This document shows positions 1-9,186 of a stretch of DNA of 64,000 nucleotides, one piece after another. The notes under the pieces are model-generated. The model saw nothing but the letters and a program-made list of their open reading frames with translations, was not told the origin of the DNA and did not search any database. Positions within the stretch are counted from its first letter, which is position 1. Each line of letters begins with the position of its first letter. The stretch is taken from assembly GCA_903928745.1 (NCBI GenBank), contig CAIYRR010000001.1, forward strand, positions 1 to 64,000, given 5' to 3'. Source of the stretch: an uncultured Actinomycetes bacterium (GTDB lineage: Bacteria > Actinomycetota > Actinomycetes > Nanopelagicales > Nanopelagicaceae). The position numbers and the translations under genes are program-made.

Positions 1-1
1 G

Positions 2-772
2 CGCGAATGCGGGAAAGTTGATGGTTTAGAGCGCGTACGTTTCATGTCGCCACATCCACGTGACTTCACCGATGATGTAATCGAGGCGATGGCTTCCACG
101 CCTAATGCCATGCCGCATTTACATATGCCTTTGCAATCTGGTTCAAATCGCATTCTGCAGAATATGCGCAGGTCATATCGGACCGATAGATATTTAGGCA
201 TTATTGAAAGAGTACGAGCCTCAATTCCTGCCTCGCAAATAACGACCGACATCATCGTTGGGTTCCCGGGAGAGACCGAAGAAGATTTTCAAGATACGTT
301 GGATTTGTGTACTCAGGCGCGATTTAGCGCCGCCTATACATATCAATATTCCAAACGCCCAGGAACACCTGCGGCAATAATGCCTGATCAAGTAAGTCCC
401 GAAGTTGTCGGAGAGCGCTACACACGTTTGCACGCCCATCAAGAAAAACTTTCTCATTCAGTAAACCAAGAAGCAATCGGTAAAACGATGCAAGTCTTGG
501 TCACCGAACATGAAGGACGCAGGGACGCTGCCAGAGCGCGGATGTCTGGGCGTACCGAAGATTTCCGACTGGCCCATTTCTCATTTGATTCGGAGAATAT
601 TGCGCGCCCCGGCGATGTCGTAACGGTCGAAATCACTGAGGCAGCGCCGCATTTTCTTTCAGGTATCGGCGGCAATGTCCGTCGCACGCGTGGGGGAGAT
701 GCGCACGAAGCTTTAACGGCAGAACGCGCATCAACTTCAATTCTTCTTGGAATGCCCACAACAAAGTCATGA
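2..772 (+). CDS. miaB: tRNA-2-methylthio-N6-dimethylallyladenosine synthase MiaB (5' end cut by window)
   Basis: C-terminal part of MiaB, the radical-SAM methylthiotransferase that converts i6A37 to ms2i6A37 in tRNAs. The frame is open from base 2, so the gene starts outside the window; about 256 residues are visible. The segment around [14 protein letters not shown], the [12 protein letters not shown] motif and [13 protein letters not shown] are the family's radical-SAM core signatures. The last ~70 residues (from about [15 protein letters not shown]) form the TRAM RNA-binding domain. The CxxxCxxC cluster motif lies upstream and is not visible. The stop overlaps the start of miaA by four bases, so the two tRNA-A37 modification steps are translationally linked. 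Confidence 0.95.
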   Translation, partial: RECGKVDGLERVRFMSPHPRDFTDDVIEAMASTPNAMPHLHMPLQSGSNRILQNMRRSYRTDRYLGIIERVRASIPASQITTDIIVGFPGETEEDFQDTLDLCTQARFSAAYTYQYSKRPGTPAAIMPDQVSPEVVGERYTRLHAHQEKLSHSVNQEAIGKTMQVLVTEHEGRRDAARARMSGRTEDFRLAHFSFDSENIARPGDVVTVEITEAAPHFLSGIGGNVRRTRGGDAHEALTAERASTSILLGMPTTKS

Positions 773-1689
773 GTGTTTTTGTAATCTGTGGGGCAACCGC
801 AACAGGAAAAAGCGATCTGGCGGTTTCGTTAGCGCAGCACCTAGGTGCTGAAATCATCAATGCAGATTCCATGCAGATATACCGTGGAATGGATATCGGC
901 ACTGCAAAACTTCCTCTTGCTGAAAGAGGCGGCATTGTTCACCATCTACTCGATGTCCTTGACGTAGATCACGATGCGACCGTAGCTTGGTATCAACAAA
1001 CTGCCCGAGATCTCATCACTGAGATTGAATCTCGTGGAAAAGATGCCGTGATTGTTGGCGGAACAGGTCTTTACATAAAGGCGATATTGGATGATTTGAA
1101 TTTTCCAGATACCAATCCGCTTGTTCGCGCCGCACTCAATGAGATGGCAGAAAGAATTGGCCCACAGGCGATGTTTGAGCGGCTGGAAAAACTTGATCCA
1201 GCTGCGGCGTTGGCGATTGATCGAGAGAATCTGCGTCGAGTTATCCGCGCGCTAGAGGTTATCGAAATTACAGGTAAACCTTTTACTGCAAATTTGCCTC
1301 GCAAAGAGAGCACGAAGTATCCGCTGGCACGTCAATTTGGTTTAGTAATGGATCGACCAACACTGGCAACAAGAATTGCTGATCGAGTGGATCGCATGTG
1401 GGAGCAAGGATTGGTAGCTGAAACTTCGTCTTTGGTCGAGGCTGGAATCCGTAAAGGTGCAACGGCGCAAAGGGCATTGGGGTACGCACAAGTCCTCAGA
1501 CATTTCGATGGATTAATGAGCGATGACGAGGCGCGTGAAGATACTAAGCGGGCTACGCGTCAATATGCTCGCAGGCAGGAGACATGGTTCTCACGCGACG
1601 CACGAATCCAATGGATATCACCCACGCAGCAGCGCCTAGAGACTGTTCTATCGCTTTTGAAAGAACCAGCACCGAGAGTTAGCGACTAA
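769..1689 (+). CDS. miaA: tRNA dimethylallyltransferase MiaA
   Basis: MiaA transfers the dimethylallyl group from DMAPP to N6 of A37, making the substrate for MiaB. The protein has 306 aa, the normal family length. The N-terminal P-loop [10 protein letters not shown], the [18 protein letters not shown] segment and [11 protein letters not shown] (about residues 98-108) are diagnostic. C-terminal [12 protein letters not shown] is the conserved substrate-binding end. Its ATG overlaps the miaB stop (ATGA), and dapF follows 12 bases after its stop. The order miaB-miaA-dapF-hflX is typical of Actinobacteria. Confidence 0.96.
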   Translation: MSVFVICGATATGKSDLAVSLAQHLGAEIINADSMQIYRGMDIGTAKLPLAERGGIVHHLLDVLDVDHDATVAWYQQTARDLITEIESRGKDAVIVGGTGLYIKAILDDLNFPDTNPLVRAALNEMAERIGPQAMFERLEKLDPAAALAIDRENLRRVIRALEVIEITGKPFTANLPRKESTKYPLARQFGLVMDRPTLATRIADRVDRMWEQGLVAETSSLVEAGIRKGATAQRALGYAQVLRHFDGLMSDDEAREDTKRATRQYARRQETWFSRDARIQWISPTQQRLETVLSLLKEPAPRVSD

Positions 1690-1701
1690 ACTATTTCCTT
1701 G

Positions 1702-2529
1702 ATGACTACTTCAACAGCGATTACCGCCACATACGGCCATGGAACCGAAAATGACTTTGTCATTATTTTTGACCCCAACGAAGAATTATCAGTAACCACT
1801 GCAGAGTGCTCGCTCATTTGTAATCGCGAAAAAGGTATTGGCGCGGATGGGCTAATAAGAATCACCAAACCTGCCGGACAGTGGTTTATGGATTATAGAA
1901 ATGCAGATGGCTCTGTCGCCGAAATGTGCGGCAATGGCATCCGTGTGATGGCACGGTATCTGGTTGAGCGCGGTCATCAACCCGAGGGGATATTTGCCAT
2001 CAATACTCGAGATGGTCTTAAGCATTTACGCGTTCCCATGAGTGGCGACATCACAGTGAATATGGGTCAGCTTGTTAATGAAGATGAAGAGATAACCGCC
2101 TTCACCAATGGACAAACCTGGAATGGATTTAACATCAGTATTGGAAATCCTCATGCCGTTGTATTCGTTGATTCCATGGACGCCGTTGGCGACCTCAAAG
2201 ATCCTCCAATTGTGCGCCCTATGGATTCCTACCCAGAAGGTGTCAATGTTGAATTTGTAGAATTCCTTGAAGGCAACGAATTGAAAATGCGTGTTTTTGA
2301 ACGAGGTGTTGGGGAGACTCAATCCTGTGGCACAGGAACTTGCGCTGTCGCCCTCGCTGCAACGCTCAAGCGTGGTCAGCGCCTTCCGGCGAAATGGGTA
2401 ATTTTCCCACCAGGGGGACGGCTAGAAGTTGAAATTGACGGACATTCAAATGCAACTCTGACCGGCCCGGCTGTTCTTATTGGGGATAGAGATATCTCTG
2501 CATTCTTGCGAAACTCAGAGGATATGTAA
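1702..2529 (+). CDS. dapF: Diaminopimelate epimerase DapF
   Basis: Cofactor-independent racemase that interconverts LL- and meso-diaminopimelate for peptidoglycan and lysine. It has 275 aa from the ATG at 1702; a TTG at 1699 is in frame but adds only one residue. The two catalytic cysteines are visible in EMCGNGIRVMARYL and in QSCGTGTCAVALAA. The N-terminal half contains the HGTENDFV motif (usual HGxxNDF) and the GADGL motif. Located between miaA and hflX in one tight transcription unit; the hflX start follows the stop directly. Confidence 0.96.
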   Translation: MTTSTAITATYGHGTENDFVIIFDPNEELSVTTAECSLICNREKGIGADGLIRITKPAGQWFMDYRNADGSVAEMCGNGIRVMARYLVERGHQPEGIFAINTRDGLKHLRVPMSGDITVNMGQLVNEDEEITAFTNGQTWNGFNISIGNPHAVVFVDSMDAVGDLKDPPIVRPMDSYPEGVNVEFVEFLEGNELKMRVFERGVGETQSCGTGTCAVALAATLKRGQRLPAKWVIFPPGGRLEVEIDGHSNATLTGPAVLIGDRDISAFLRNSEDM

Positions 2530-3999
2530 TTGACGAAAAAACGCGAACATGAAACTAATGATGAATTCGAAGCGCTACTCCGGGAGAGTGCGCGGGTTGC
2601 TGCAGATTTTGATGCAGAGGAGTCCCAAGAGGTCCAAGATGTTTTAGCCGAAAGGCACGCACTTCGCAGGGTTAAAGGTTTTTCTACGGAACTGCAAGAT
2701 ATTTCCTCGGCCGAATACCGCCAACTCCAACTCGAGCGAGTCATCCTCGTAGGCGTCTGGACAGAGGGAACATCTTTAATGGCTGAGAATTCTTTGGCGG
2801 AATTGAAGGCACTTGCAGAGACGGCGGGCTCTGAAGTTCTTGATGCACTTATTCAACGCAGAGATAAACCCGATCCTGCGACCTACATTGGTTCTGGAAA
2901 AGTGGCTGAACTTCGCGAAGTTGTCGCAGCTACAGGTGCTGACACCGTGATCTGCGATGGAGAACTCTCTCCTTCGCAACTTCGCCAACTTGAAGAGAAA
3001 CTCAAAGTGAAAGTTGTCGATCGCACCGCACTCATTCTCGACATTTTTGCCCAACACGCAAAGAGCAAAGAGGGTAAGGCCCAAGTCGAACTCGCGCAGA
3101 TTTCCTATTTACTCCCACGCCTTCGCGGTTGGGGTGAATCCCTTTCTCGTCAGGTGGGTGGTCGTGCTGCAGGAGGTGCAGGTATCGGTGGTCGCGGTCC
3201 AGGTGAGACCAAGATCGAAACCGACCGCCGTCGTATTCGAGATAAGCAAAGCAAATTGAAGAAAGAAATTCTTGAGATGAAAGTAGCTCGAGATACCAAA
3301 CGGCAAGAGCGTCGTAGATTCAAAATCCCATCTGTAGCCATTACTGGTTATACAAATGCCGGAAAGTCATCGCTTCTTAACAAGCTCACGGATGCTGGCG
3401 TACTTGTTGAGAATGCACTTTTTGCAACTTTGGATCCGACCGTACGCCAAACCCACACGGCTGATGGTCGCATCTACACACTGACCGACACTGTTGGCTT
3501 CGTGCGCCACTTACCTCATCAACTCATCGATGCTTTCAAATCAACGTTAGAAGAAGTTGCTGATGCACATTTGATCGTTCACGTTGTAGATGGATCGCAT
3601 CCTGACCCATTTGAACAGATCCGTGCTGTCCGGCAAGTTATCTCTGAAATTGGCGGCTCTGATATTCCAGAGATCATTGCGATTAATAAAGTTGACGTAG
3701 CCGACTCAGAAGTTGTCATGCAGATTCTCAGACAAGAGCCACATAGTTATGCCTTCTCTGTTCGCACAGGATTTGGAATGGAAGGCTTGCTTCACGCCAT
3801 CGAAAACACGCTGCCACATCTTGGCGTCGAAATTAACGTGGTGATTCCTTACGACCGGGGAGACTTGATTAGCGCGATTCACGAACGGGGTGAAATCATG
3901 AGCGAGGAATATGTCGAAAACGGAACCGCTATTCATGCCCGAGTTGATGGCGCACTGGCCAAAGCAATAGGGGATTTACCCCTCACCACTGCCAATTAG
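2530..3999 (+). CDS. hflX: Ribosome-associated GTPase HflX
   Basis: HflX binds the 50S subunit and splits or rescues stalled ribosomes. The 489-aa protein has the HflX N-terminal domain (DPATYIGSGKVAEL), a coiled linker with GGRGPGETKIETDRR, and a G domain with G1 GYTNAGKSSLL, G3 DTVGF and G4 NKVD. The likely start is TTG at 2530, immediately after the dapF stop; an ATG near residue 80 would remove conserved sequence and is unlikely. The first ~80 residues are acidic and variable, as in actinobacterial homologues. Confidence 0.95.
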   Translation: MTKKREHETNDEFEALLRESARVAADFDAEESQEVQDVLAERHALRRVKGFSTELQDISSAEYRQLQLERVILVGVWTEGTSLMAENSLAELKALAETAGSEVLDALIQRRDKPDPATYIGSGKVAELREVVAATGADTVICDGELSPSQLRQLEEKLKVKVVDRTALILDIFAQHAKSKEGKAQVELAQISYLLPRLRGWGESLSRQVGGRAAGGAGIGGRGPGETKIETDRRRIRDKQSKLKKEILEMKVARDTKRQERRRFKIPSVAITGYTNAGKSSLLNKLTDAGVLVENALFATLDPTVRQTHTADGRIYTLTDTVGFVRHLPHQLIDAFKSTLEEVADAHLIVHVVDGSHPDPFEQIRAVRQVISEIGGSDIPEIIAINKVDVADSEVVMQILRQEPHSYAFSVRTGFGMEGLLHAIENTLPHLGVEINVVIPYDRGDLISAIHERGEIMSEEYVENGTAIHARVDGALAKAIGDLPLTTAN

Positions 4000-4166
4000 G
4001 GCCTAACTGAGAGCAATATCGCAGGGAATAAACGCGACACGCCGAGGGTTGTAACCACTACGGTGCGCGAAATAGGCGATTATGCGCCCGCGGTGGTAAA
4101 ACTGCCCAGTTAAGAAGTCCGGAACGACCCGAGAAACATGATGAGTATGAAGGCGAGGTGAATGTA

Positions 4167-4463
4167 GTGGCAACCGACTACGACACCCCCAGAAAAACCG
4201 ATGAAGAACTCCACGAAGAGTCACTTGAAGAACTCAAAGCCCGGCGTGTAGATGCGCAATCTGGTCAAGTTGATGTTGACGAGGCCGAGGCTGCTGAAAC
4301 CCTAGAACTTCCTGGAGCCGATTTATCAGGCGAGGAACTTTCTGTTCGAGTCGTGCCAAGGCAAGTAGATGAATTTGCATGCTCTCGGTGTTTCTTGGTT
4401 CATCACATCACGCAACTAGCTAAAGGCGAAGGCCCTACTGCAGTGTGTAAAGAGTGCGCTTAA
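4167..4463 (+). CDS. DUF4193 family zinc-ribbon-like protein
   Basis: Small acidic protein (98 aa) conserved in Actinobacteria, function unknown. It opens with the family sequence ATDYDTPRKTDEEL and ELKARR. The C-terminal half carries two CxxC pairs (FACSRCF and AVCKECA), which probably bind one zinc. I chose the GTG at 4167 because the family starts with M-ATDYD and a GAGGTG ribosome-binding site lies six bases upstream; an in-frame GTG at 4158 sits inside that site. It converges on the DUF3093 gene with a 29-base overlap, matching the neighbourhood of M. tuberculosis Rv2698/Rv2699c. Confidence 0.88.
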   Translation: MATDYDTPRKTDEELHEESLEELKARRVDAQSGQVDVDEAEAAETLELPGADLSGEELSVRVVPRQVDEFACSRCFLVHHITQLAKGEGPTAVCKECA

Positions 4464-4911
4464 GTTTTTCGCTTCTTTTAGAACTCACTAACCAATAAGG
4501 AGTTGGATCCCGGTCATCATTGATCTGGATCCTCACACCTTTATCTTGCCAAAATCTAATTGCCAGGAACGCTGCAGGATCGGCATCCCTGCCGCGCATG
4601 AGTCGCATTTCTTGAGGATTGAGTTCTATAACCTCGCCAAGAAATTTTCGTTCGATGTGTGCGCGACCAATGATGAGTTCATCTTCTGAAATCTCGATTG
4701 TCATAGTCACTCGATTGGCAATCATGAAGAGCAAGGCAGTCAAGACAATAAAGGAGAGAACACCTGGCATATTTCCCAGGGAAGCCCAGATAGATATCGC
4801 GAGACTCATTAAGAGGAAATAGATGAAAGCTAATAACCACAGGGGCGGACGAAGTTTTTCCCGATATTTAACTCCTGGGGTACCCACAGGAGAGACGCTA
4901 CCTGATTTCAT
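4435..4911 (-). CDS. DUF3093 family membrane protein
   Basis: Actinobacterial membrane protein of unknown function, 158 aa. Two adjacent hydrophobic helices lie at about residues 25-70 (PLWLLAFIYFLLMSLAI and VLSFIVLTALLFMI). A compact soluble C-terminal domain follows, with typical DUF3093 sequence (TIEISEDELIIGRAHI, ending KRSEKLKRTLYTL). Start at the ATG 4911, preceded by AAGG seven bases upstream; the TTG one codon earlier is less likely. The gene overlaps the end of the DUF4193 gene and is divergent from the thioesterase gene with only 17 bases between starts. Confidence 0.88.
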   Translation of the reverse strand: MKSGSVSPVGTPGVKYREKLRPPLWLLAFIYFLLMSLAISIWASLGNMPGVLSFIVLTALLFMIANRVTMTIEISEDELIIGRAHIERKFLGEVIELNPQEMRLMRGRDADPAAFLAIRFWQDKGVRIQINDDRDPTPYWLVSSKRSEKLKRTLYTLQ

Positions 4912-4928
4912 CAAGTAACCTTATCCAC

Positions 4929-5513
4929 ATGAGTCGGGTTGCAAGCACTACACCTCCAGAAGGCGCGCCTATTCCAGAGCGCCATCCCAAAGCACCGCCA
5001 ATCGGTTCGAGAATTCCATCGCACTTTGGGCATTGTTTTGGTTGCGGAGAACTTCATCCAACAGGATTACATCTCGTTGCGCATGCTGGAGAAGCGGCTA
5101 ACTTGACCGCGCAATTTACAGTGACGCAAGATCATCAAGGAGCTCCTGGTTTGGCACATGGTGGTTTGCTTTCATTAGCTTTTGATGAGGCGCTGGGAAA
5201 ACTTATGTGGCTGATTCGCGCCCCTGCAGTTACCGGACGACTTGAGACTGATTTTCTCAAGCCAGTACCGATGGGTTCTACTCTTCACATCACTGCAAGG
5301 ATTACTGGGCAAGTAAATCGCAAGGTGTACACGAGTGCTGAAGGGCGCCTTAATTCTGCAGATGGACCATTGGCCGTTAAAGCATCTGCCCTCTTTGTAA
5401 TTGTCACTATGGATCATTTCTTGAACAACGCCCCAAAGGAATATCTCGAACAGATTTCGAAAATCCCAGAACTTCTGGCTTTCGTCGATCCCGAATTCGA
5501 GATTAATCCATGA
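4929..5513 (+). CDS. PaaI-type hotdog thioesterase family protein
   Basis: Protein of 194 aa with a hotdog fold. The N-terminal HFGHCFGCG..HPTGL segment and GAPGLAHGGLLSLAFDEALG are characteristic of the PaaI/4HBT thioesterase superfamily, which hydrolyses acyl-CoA thioesters; the exact substrate cannot be read from sequence. Residues 1-30 are proline-rich and probably disordered. It is the first gene of a three-gene unit with dut and the DUF3159 gene, joined by four-base ATGA overlaps. Confidence 0.85.
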   Translation: MSRVASTTPPEGAPIPERHPKAPPIGSRIPSHFGHCFGCGELHPTGLHLVAHAGEAANLTAQFTVTQDHQGAPGLAHGGLLSLAFDEALGKLMWLIRAPAVTGRLETDFLKPVPMGSTLHITARITGQVNRKVYTSAEGRLNSADGPLAVKASALFVIVTMDHFLNNAPKEYLEQISKIPELLAFVDPEFEINP

Positions 5514-5950
5514 ACCTTGAAGTGCTTATTCATCGGTTAGATCCAGATGTTCCCTTTCCTGCATATGCAAAAGGTGGAGATGCAGGCGCGGATTTGGTGA
5601 CGCGCGTTGACTTAACTTTGCAACCGGGGGAGAGGGCACTTGCTCCAACGGGAATCGCGATTGCACTTCCTGATGGTTATGCGGCCTTTGTTCATCCGCG
5701 TTCTGGCCTTGCAATTAAGCATGGAGTGGGCGTGGTGAATGCGCCAGGAACAATTGATGCGGGTTATCGAGGTGAGATTCAAGTGATCTTGATTAACCAT
5801 GATCACAGCGAACCCATCACTTTCAAACGTGGAGATCGCATTGCGCAATTAGTAATACAGAAAGTTGAAAGAGCAGAATTTATTGAAGTCTCAGAACTAC
5901 CTGGTTCTGGTCGAGGCACGGGTGGTTTTGGATCAACGGGGAGAGCATGA
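5510..5950 (+). CDS. dut: Deoxyuridine 5'-triphosphate nucleotidohydrolase
   Basis: Hydrolyses dUTP to dUMP and pyrophosphate, keeping uracil out of DNA and feeding dTMP synthesis. At 146 aa it has the trimeric dUTPase length, with the five motifs visible: AGADL, PRSGLA, GVVNAPGTIDAGYRGEI, RGDRIAQLV, and the glycine-rich C-terminal arm GRGTGGFGSTG. Starts inside the thioesterase stop codon (ATGA) and ends inside the start of the DUF3159 gene. Confidence 0.97.
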   Translation: MNLEVLIHRLDPDVPFPAYAKGGDAGADLVTRVDLTLQPGERALAPTGIAIALPDGYAAFVHPRSGLAIKHGVGVVNAPGTIDAGYRGEIQVILINHDHSEPITFKRGDRIAQLVIQKVERAEFIEVSELPGSGRGTGGFGSTGRA

Positions 5951-6585
5951 CGCACAACGAAATCAGTGACAAAAGCAAGGTAATGGGAGCGTTTGGAGGC
6001 AAGCGAGGAATTCTCGATTCCGGACTTCCTTCACTGATCTTCCTTATCGCATTTAACATTTCACATAACCTGCGGACCTCTCTCTACGGGGCCGTAATTA
6101 CTTCTGCCGTTTTGACTCTCATTCGTTTGATTCGCAAAGACACATTGCAGCATGTGCTTTCCGGGTTTTTCGGAGTTGCTTTTTGTGCATTGCTCGCGAG
6201 AAAGACGGGGCATGCTGCGGATTTTTATCTGCCAGGTTTGATTATCAACTTGGTATATGGATTGATTTACTCAATCTTGAATCTTGTCGGACTGCCACTT
6301 TTAGGTTTAATGCTGGGACCAATTCTCGGTGAGAACTTGGCATGGCGAAAAGTCCCAGAGCGCAAGCGTGTTTATATTCGCGCTGGATGGCTTTGGGTAG
6401 CCATGTTTTTCTCTCGTTTGGCCGTTCAATATCCGCTGTATAAGAGCGGAAATATCAATGCTCTCGGAACGGCAAGGCTCGTGATGGGTTATCCACTCTT
6501 TATTCTTGCGGCTTGGGGATCATGGCTATTTATTAAATCCGTACCAAGTGTGAAGGTTCCGGTTTCCGAACCTACAGAGCAATAA
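5947..6585 (+). CDS. DUF3159 family membrane protein
   Basis: Polytopic membrane protein of 212 aa with about five or six hydrophobic segments, including GLPSLIFLIAFNIS, a central pair around LVYGLIYSILNLVGLPLLGLM and a final one around LFILAAWGSWLFI. The FGGKRGILDSGLPS motif near residue 15 is characteristic of DUF3159, an actinobacterial family with no assigned function. It is translationally coupled to dut. It converges on the TrkA gene with a 14-base overlap of coding ends. Confidence 0.82.
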   Translation: MTHNEISDKSKVMGAFGGKRGILDSGLPSLIFLIAFNISHNLRTSLYGAVITSAVLTLIRLIRKDTLQHVLSGFFGVAFCALLARKTGHAADFYLPGLIINLVYGLIYSILNLVGLPLLGLMLGPILGENLAWRKVPERKRVYIRAGWLWVAMFFSRLAVQYPLYKSGNINALGTARLVMGYPLFILAAWGSWLFIKSVPSVKVPVSEPTEQ

Positions 6586-7231
6586 AACACTGCTTGAGTA
6601 GATCTTCGGCAGTAGTAGAGGCAACGAAAAGTAATTCATCACCAGCACTGAATACGTCGTGGGGCTTTGGGGAAATAACTCTGCCATCGCGCACGATTGC
6701 GGCGAGTGATGCATTCTCCGGCAATGTAATTTCCTCAACTGTTTTGCCTAGACACGCAGAAGCATCAGGCAATGTGAGTTCCACTAAGTTTGCTTGGCCT
6801 TTTTTGAATGAGAAGAGCCTGACTACATCACCAACACTTACCGCCTCTTCAACAAGTGCGGAAATAATTCGAGGAGTAGATACAGCAACATCAACACCCC
6901 ATGAAGAATCAAAAAGCCATTCGTTCTTTGGATGGTTAACGCGAGCAACTACGCGCGGAACTCCATACTCAGTTTTTCCTAGCAAGGAGGCTACAAGATT
7001 CACTTTGTCATCACCTGTGGCTGCAACGAGTACTTGGCAGTTATTGAGTTTGGCATTATCCAGTGATGCAATTTCGCAAGCATCGGCCATGAGCCATTCG
7101 GCGTTTGGGACGCTTTCTAGTTTGAGGGCTTTAGGGTCGCGATCGATAAGTAGGACTTGATGACCATTGAGCAAGAGTTCTCGAGCAATTGCCCGACCGA
7201 CATTCCCAGCTCCTGCGATGGCGATTCTCAT
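6572..7231 (-). CDS. TrkA family potassium uptake regulatory protein (second of pair)
   Basis: Cytosolic gating protein of a potassium channel or transporter, 219 aa. It has an N-terminal RCK/TrkA-N Rossmann domain with GAGNVGRAIARELL and the acidic adenosine-binding residue in LLIDRD. A TrkA-C domain occupies roughly residues 130-219 (VEEITLPENASLAAIVRDGRVISP, SAGDELLFVA). Its ATG overlaps the stop of the upstream TrkA gene by four bases. This is the CeoC/CeoB arrangement of Mycobacterium. No membrane potassium transporter is present nearby. Confidence 0.9.
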   Translation of the reverse strand: MRIAIAGAGNVGRAIARELLLNGHQVLLIDRDPKALKLESVPNAEWLMADACEIASLDNAKLNNCQVLVAATGDDKVNLVASLLGKTEYGVPRVVARVNHPKNEWLFDSSWGVDVAVSTPRIISALVEEAVSVGDVVRLFSFKKGQANLVELTLPDASACLGKTVEEITLPENASLAAIVRDGRVISPKPHDVFSAGDELLFVASTTAEDLLKQCFIAL

Positions 7232-7893
7232 GATGCATCCTCAGGTGAGTGGGCAAGGGCTGCTTCAACATCAGCAATATCTTTGTCGTGAACCATCATG
7301 TGCACGAGATCTCCTTCTTGCAAAACCGTGTGCTCATCAGGAATGAGGCCTTCACCGAGGCGAGTTAAGAAAGCTACGCGAGCAGGGGTGATGTTTTCAA
7401 TCGTTGAAACCGGGTTACCAAACCAACTCTCATGCAAATGCATTTCGCAAAGTTGGATAGTGCCGCTGGCATCTCGCCATTCAGAACGTGAACCCTCAGG
7501 AAGCAAGCGGCGCAAAATCTGGTCAGATGTCCAAAGAACAGTTGCAACAGTTGGAATACCTAAGCGCTGATAAATTTCGGCGCGACCTGGGTCATAAATA
7601 CGGGCAACTACATTTTTCACGCCATATGTCTCGCGCGCGACACGTGCAGCAAGGATATTTGAGTTATCTCCATTGCTCACAGCAGCGAATGCAGCAGCTT
7701 CTTTTATGCCTGCTTCAATCAGTGTGTCGCTATCGAAGCCCACACCCGTCACGGTGCGGCCAATGAACCCAGAACCCAACCTACGAAAAGCTTCGCGATT
7801 CTGATCGATGATGGCGACAGTATGACCGGCACCTTCGAGTTCGATTGCCAACGATGATCCGACGCGTCCGCATCCCATAATTACCACGTGCAT
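7228..7893 (-). CDS. TrkA family potassium uptake regulatory protein (first of pair)
   Basis: First gene of the TrkA pair, 221 aa, with a Rossmann TrkA-N domain (GCGRVGSSLAIELE, VAIIDQN) and a C-terminal TrkA-C domain (about residues 140-221; VSTIENITPARVAFLTRLGEG). Such pairs form hetero-oligomers that bind NAD(H) or nucleotides and gate Trk/Ktr-type potassium uptake. It is divergent from the methyltransferase gene, with 41 bases between the two chosen starts. Confidence 0.9.
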   Translation of the reverse strand: MHVVIMGCGRVGSSLAIELEGAGHTVAIIDQNREAFRRLGSGFIGRTVTGVGFDSDTLIEAGIKEAAAFAAVSNGDNSNILAARVARETYGVKNVVARIYDPGRAEIYQRLGIPTVATVLWTSDQILRRLLPEGSRSEWRDASGTIQLCEMHLHESWFGNPVSTIENITPARVAFLTRLGEGLIPDEHTVLQEGDLVHMMVHDKDIADVEAALAHSPEDAS

Positions 7894-7934
7894 GAGTAAA
7901 ACCTACACCCCAAAGCCCCATAGAGTTGGCTTCT

Positions 7935-9137
7935 ATGGCGACCGAACGAAAGAAACCCTTTGCGGTAGGAGAGCGCCATACCGTCACAATTGAGAAGGTG
8001 GCCCACGGCGGTCATTTTATTGCCCGACATGAGGGGCAAGTTATTTTCGTCCGACATGCCATTCCTGGAGAAGTTGCAGAAGTTGAAATAACAAGCACGG
8101 GGTCGAGTTTTGTCAGAGGCGATGCAATCTCAGTAGAGACCGCTTCACCCGATCGCGTTGTAGCCCCTTGCGAATTCTCTTCTCCCAATGGATGCGGCGG
8201 ATGCGATTTTCAACATATTTCAATCCAGCGACAGCGCATGTTAAAAGCAGATGTAATTCGCGAGCAATTTTCCAGACTTGCGAAGATGGAGATCGAGGTT
8301 ACCGTCGAAGAAATCGGCGAGCCGCTACATTGGCGGACGCGCTTAGGTAGCGCGACTGATTCGGCAGGGAATTTGGGTTTCTATGCTTCCCGTACTCATT
8401 CAGTAGTACCCGTAAGCGATTGCTTGATTGCATCAACCAGTATGAAATTTCCTGAGTTAGCAAAACGTAGTTGGCCTGGGAATTCACGAGTAGAAATATC
8501 AGTGAGTTCGGAAGGGTCTCGAACGGTAGCCATTGCCGATTCGGCCCGAGGGTCCAAGCCACGTTTGACCGAAGGTCAATTAATTTCTTATGAAGATGTA
8601 AGTGGCCATCGATTGCAAGTGAGCCATTCATCCTTCTGGCAAAGTCATGAAAGTGCCCCCGAAGTACTTGTCGGCGCAATTGCACCTCATGTTCAATTGG
8701 GTGATCGAGTTCTTGATTTGTACGGCGGCGTCGGGCTATTTGCAGCAGCGCTCGTTGATATCGTGGGTGAAAGTGGACGTATCGATATTATTGAATCAAG
8801 TTCATCGGCTACTGCAGATGCGCGAAAGAATTTTGCAGACTTTCCCAATGTAAATATTCATACGGGCGATGTCGTCCATTTACTTCCCAGGATAAGTAAG
8901 AGCGATGTCATTGTTCTGGATCCACCTCGAGAGGGAGCGGGGAAGAGCGTCATTGCGCAGATGACTTCCTTGAAGCCGCGCACCATTGTGTATGTCGCCT
9001 GCGATCCCGCAGCTTTAGCTCGGGATACGTCCTACCTGGCTGAGGCTGGGTACACGCTCACGAATTTGCGCGCCTTTGATCTTTTTCCCATGACGCACCA
9101 TGTTGAGTGTGTCGCAATCTTTGCACCTGTAATTTAG
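7935..9137 (+). CDS. TrmA/RlmD-type class I SAM-dependent RNA (uracil-5-)methyltransferase
   Basis: Methylates C5 of uridine in rRNA or tRNA; which RNA cannot be told. The 400-aa protein begins with a TRAM domain (about residues 10-70, [20 protein letters not shown]). It then has an iron-sulfur cysteine set ([16 protein letters not shown]) and a SAM-binding motif ([15 protein letters not shown]). The catalytic motif [13 protein letters not shown] carries the nucleophilic cysteine, and HHVECVAIF holds the base. Start at ATG 7935; an in-frame TTG at 7926 would add three residues. The neighbourhood (dut, ceoB/ceoC) matches Rv2689c of M. tuberculosis. Confidence 0.9.
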   Translation: MATERKKPFAVGERHTVTIEKVAHGGHFIARHEGQVIFVRHAIPGEVAEVEITSTGSSFVRGDAISVETASPDRVVAPCEFSSPNGCGGCDFQHISIQRQRMLKADVIREQFSRLAKMEIEVTVEEIGEPLHWRTRLGSATDSAGNLGFYASRTHSVVPVSDCLIASTSMKFPELAKRSWPGNSRVEISVSSEGSRTVAIADSARGSKPRLTEGQLISYEDVSGHRLQVSHSSFWQSHESAPEVLVGAIAPHVQLGDRVLDLYGGVGLFAAALVDIVGESGRIDIIESSSSATADARKNFADFPNVNIHTGDVVHLLPRISKSDVIVLDPPREGAGKSVIAQMTSLKPRTIVYVACDPAALARDTSYLAEAGYTLTNLRAFDLFPMTHHVECVAIFAPVI

Positions 9138-9150
9138 GGGCAAAATAAGG

Positions 9151-9168
9151 TATCTTGATATCAAGATA
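9151..9168. promoter_or_regulatory. Perfect 18-bp palindrome, candidate operator of the aconitase gene
   Basis: TATCTTGATATCAAGATA is a perfect, gap-free inverted repeat. It sits in the 49-base gap between the methyltransferase stop and the aconitase start, ending 18 bases before the ATG at 9187. Its size, symmetry and position are those of a repressor operator. I do not recognise the cognate regulator with certainty. Confidence 0.6.
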
Positions 9169-9186
9169 AATCTAGTGGGGGCCACA

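Noticed and set aside
4001..4077. 77-base segment with complementary ends (GCCTA...TAGGC), tRNA-like length
   Set aside because: No T-arm GTTCRANYC, no plausible D-arm and no anticodon stem could be found on either strand.
4000..4113. The hflX frame stays open for 37 codons after its TAG stop
   Set aside because: Possible readthrough, but the extension resembles no HflX domain, and 37 open codons can occur by chance at this base composition.
4003..4224. 73-aa minus-strand ORF after hflX
   Set aside because: It lies mostly antisense to the DUF4193 gene and its promoter region, has no ribosome-binding site or recognisable family, and its composition looks like a shadow frame.
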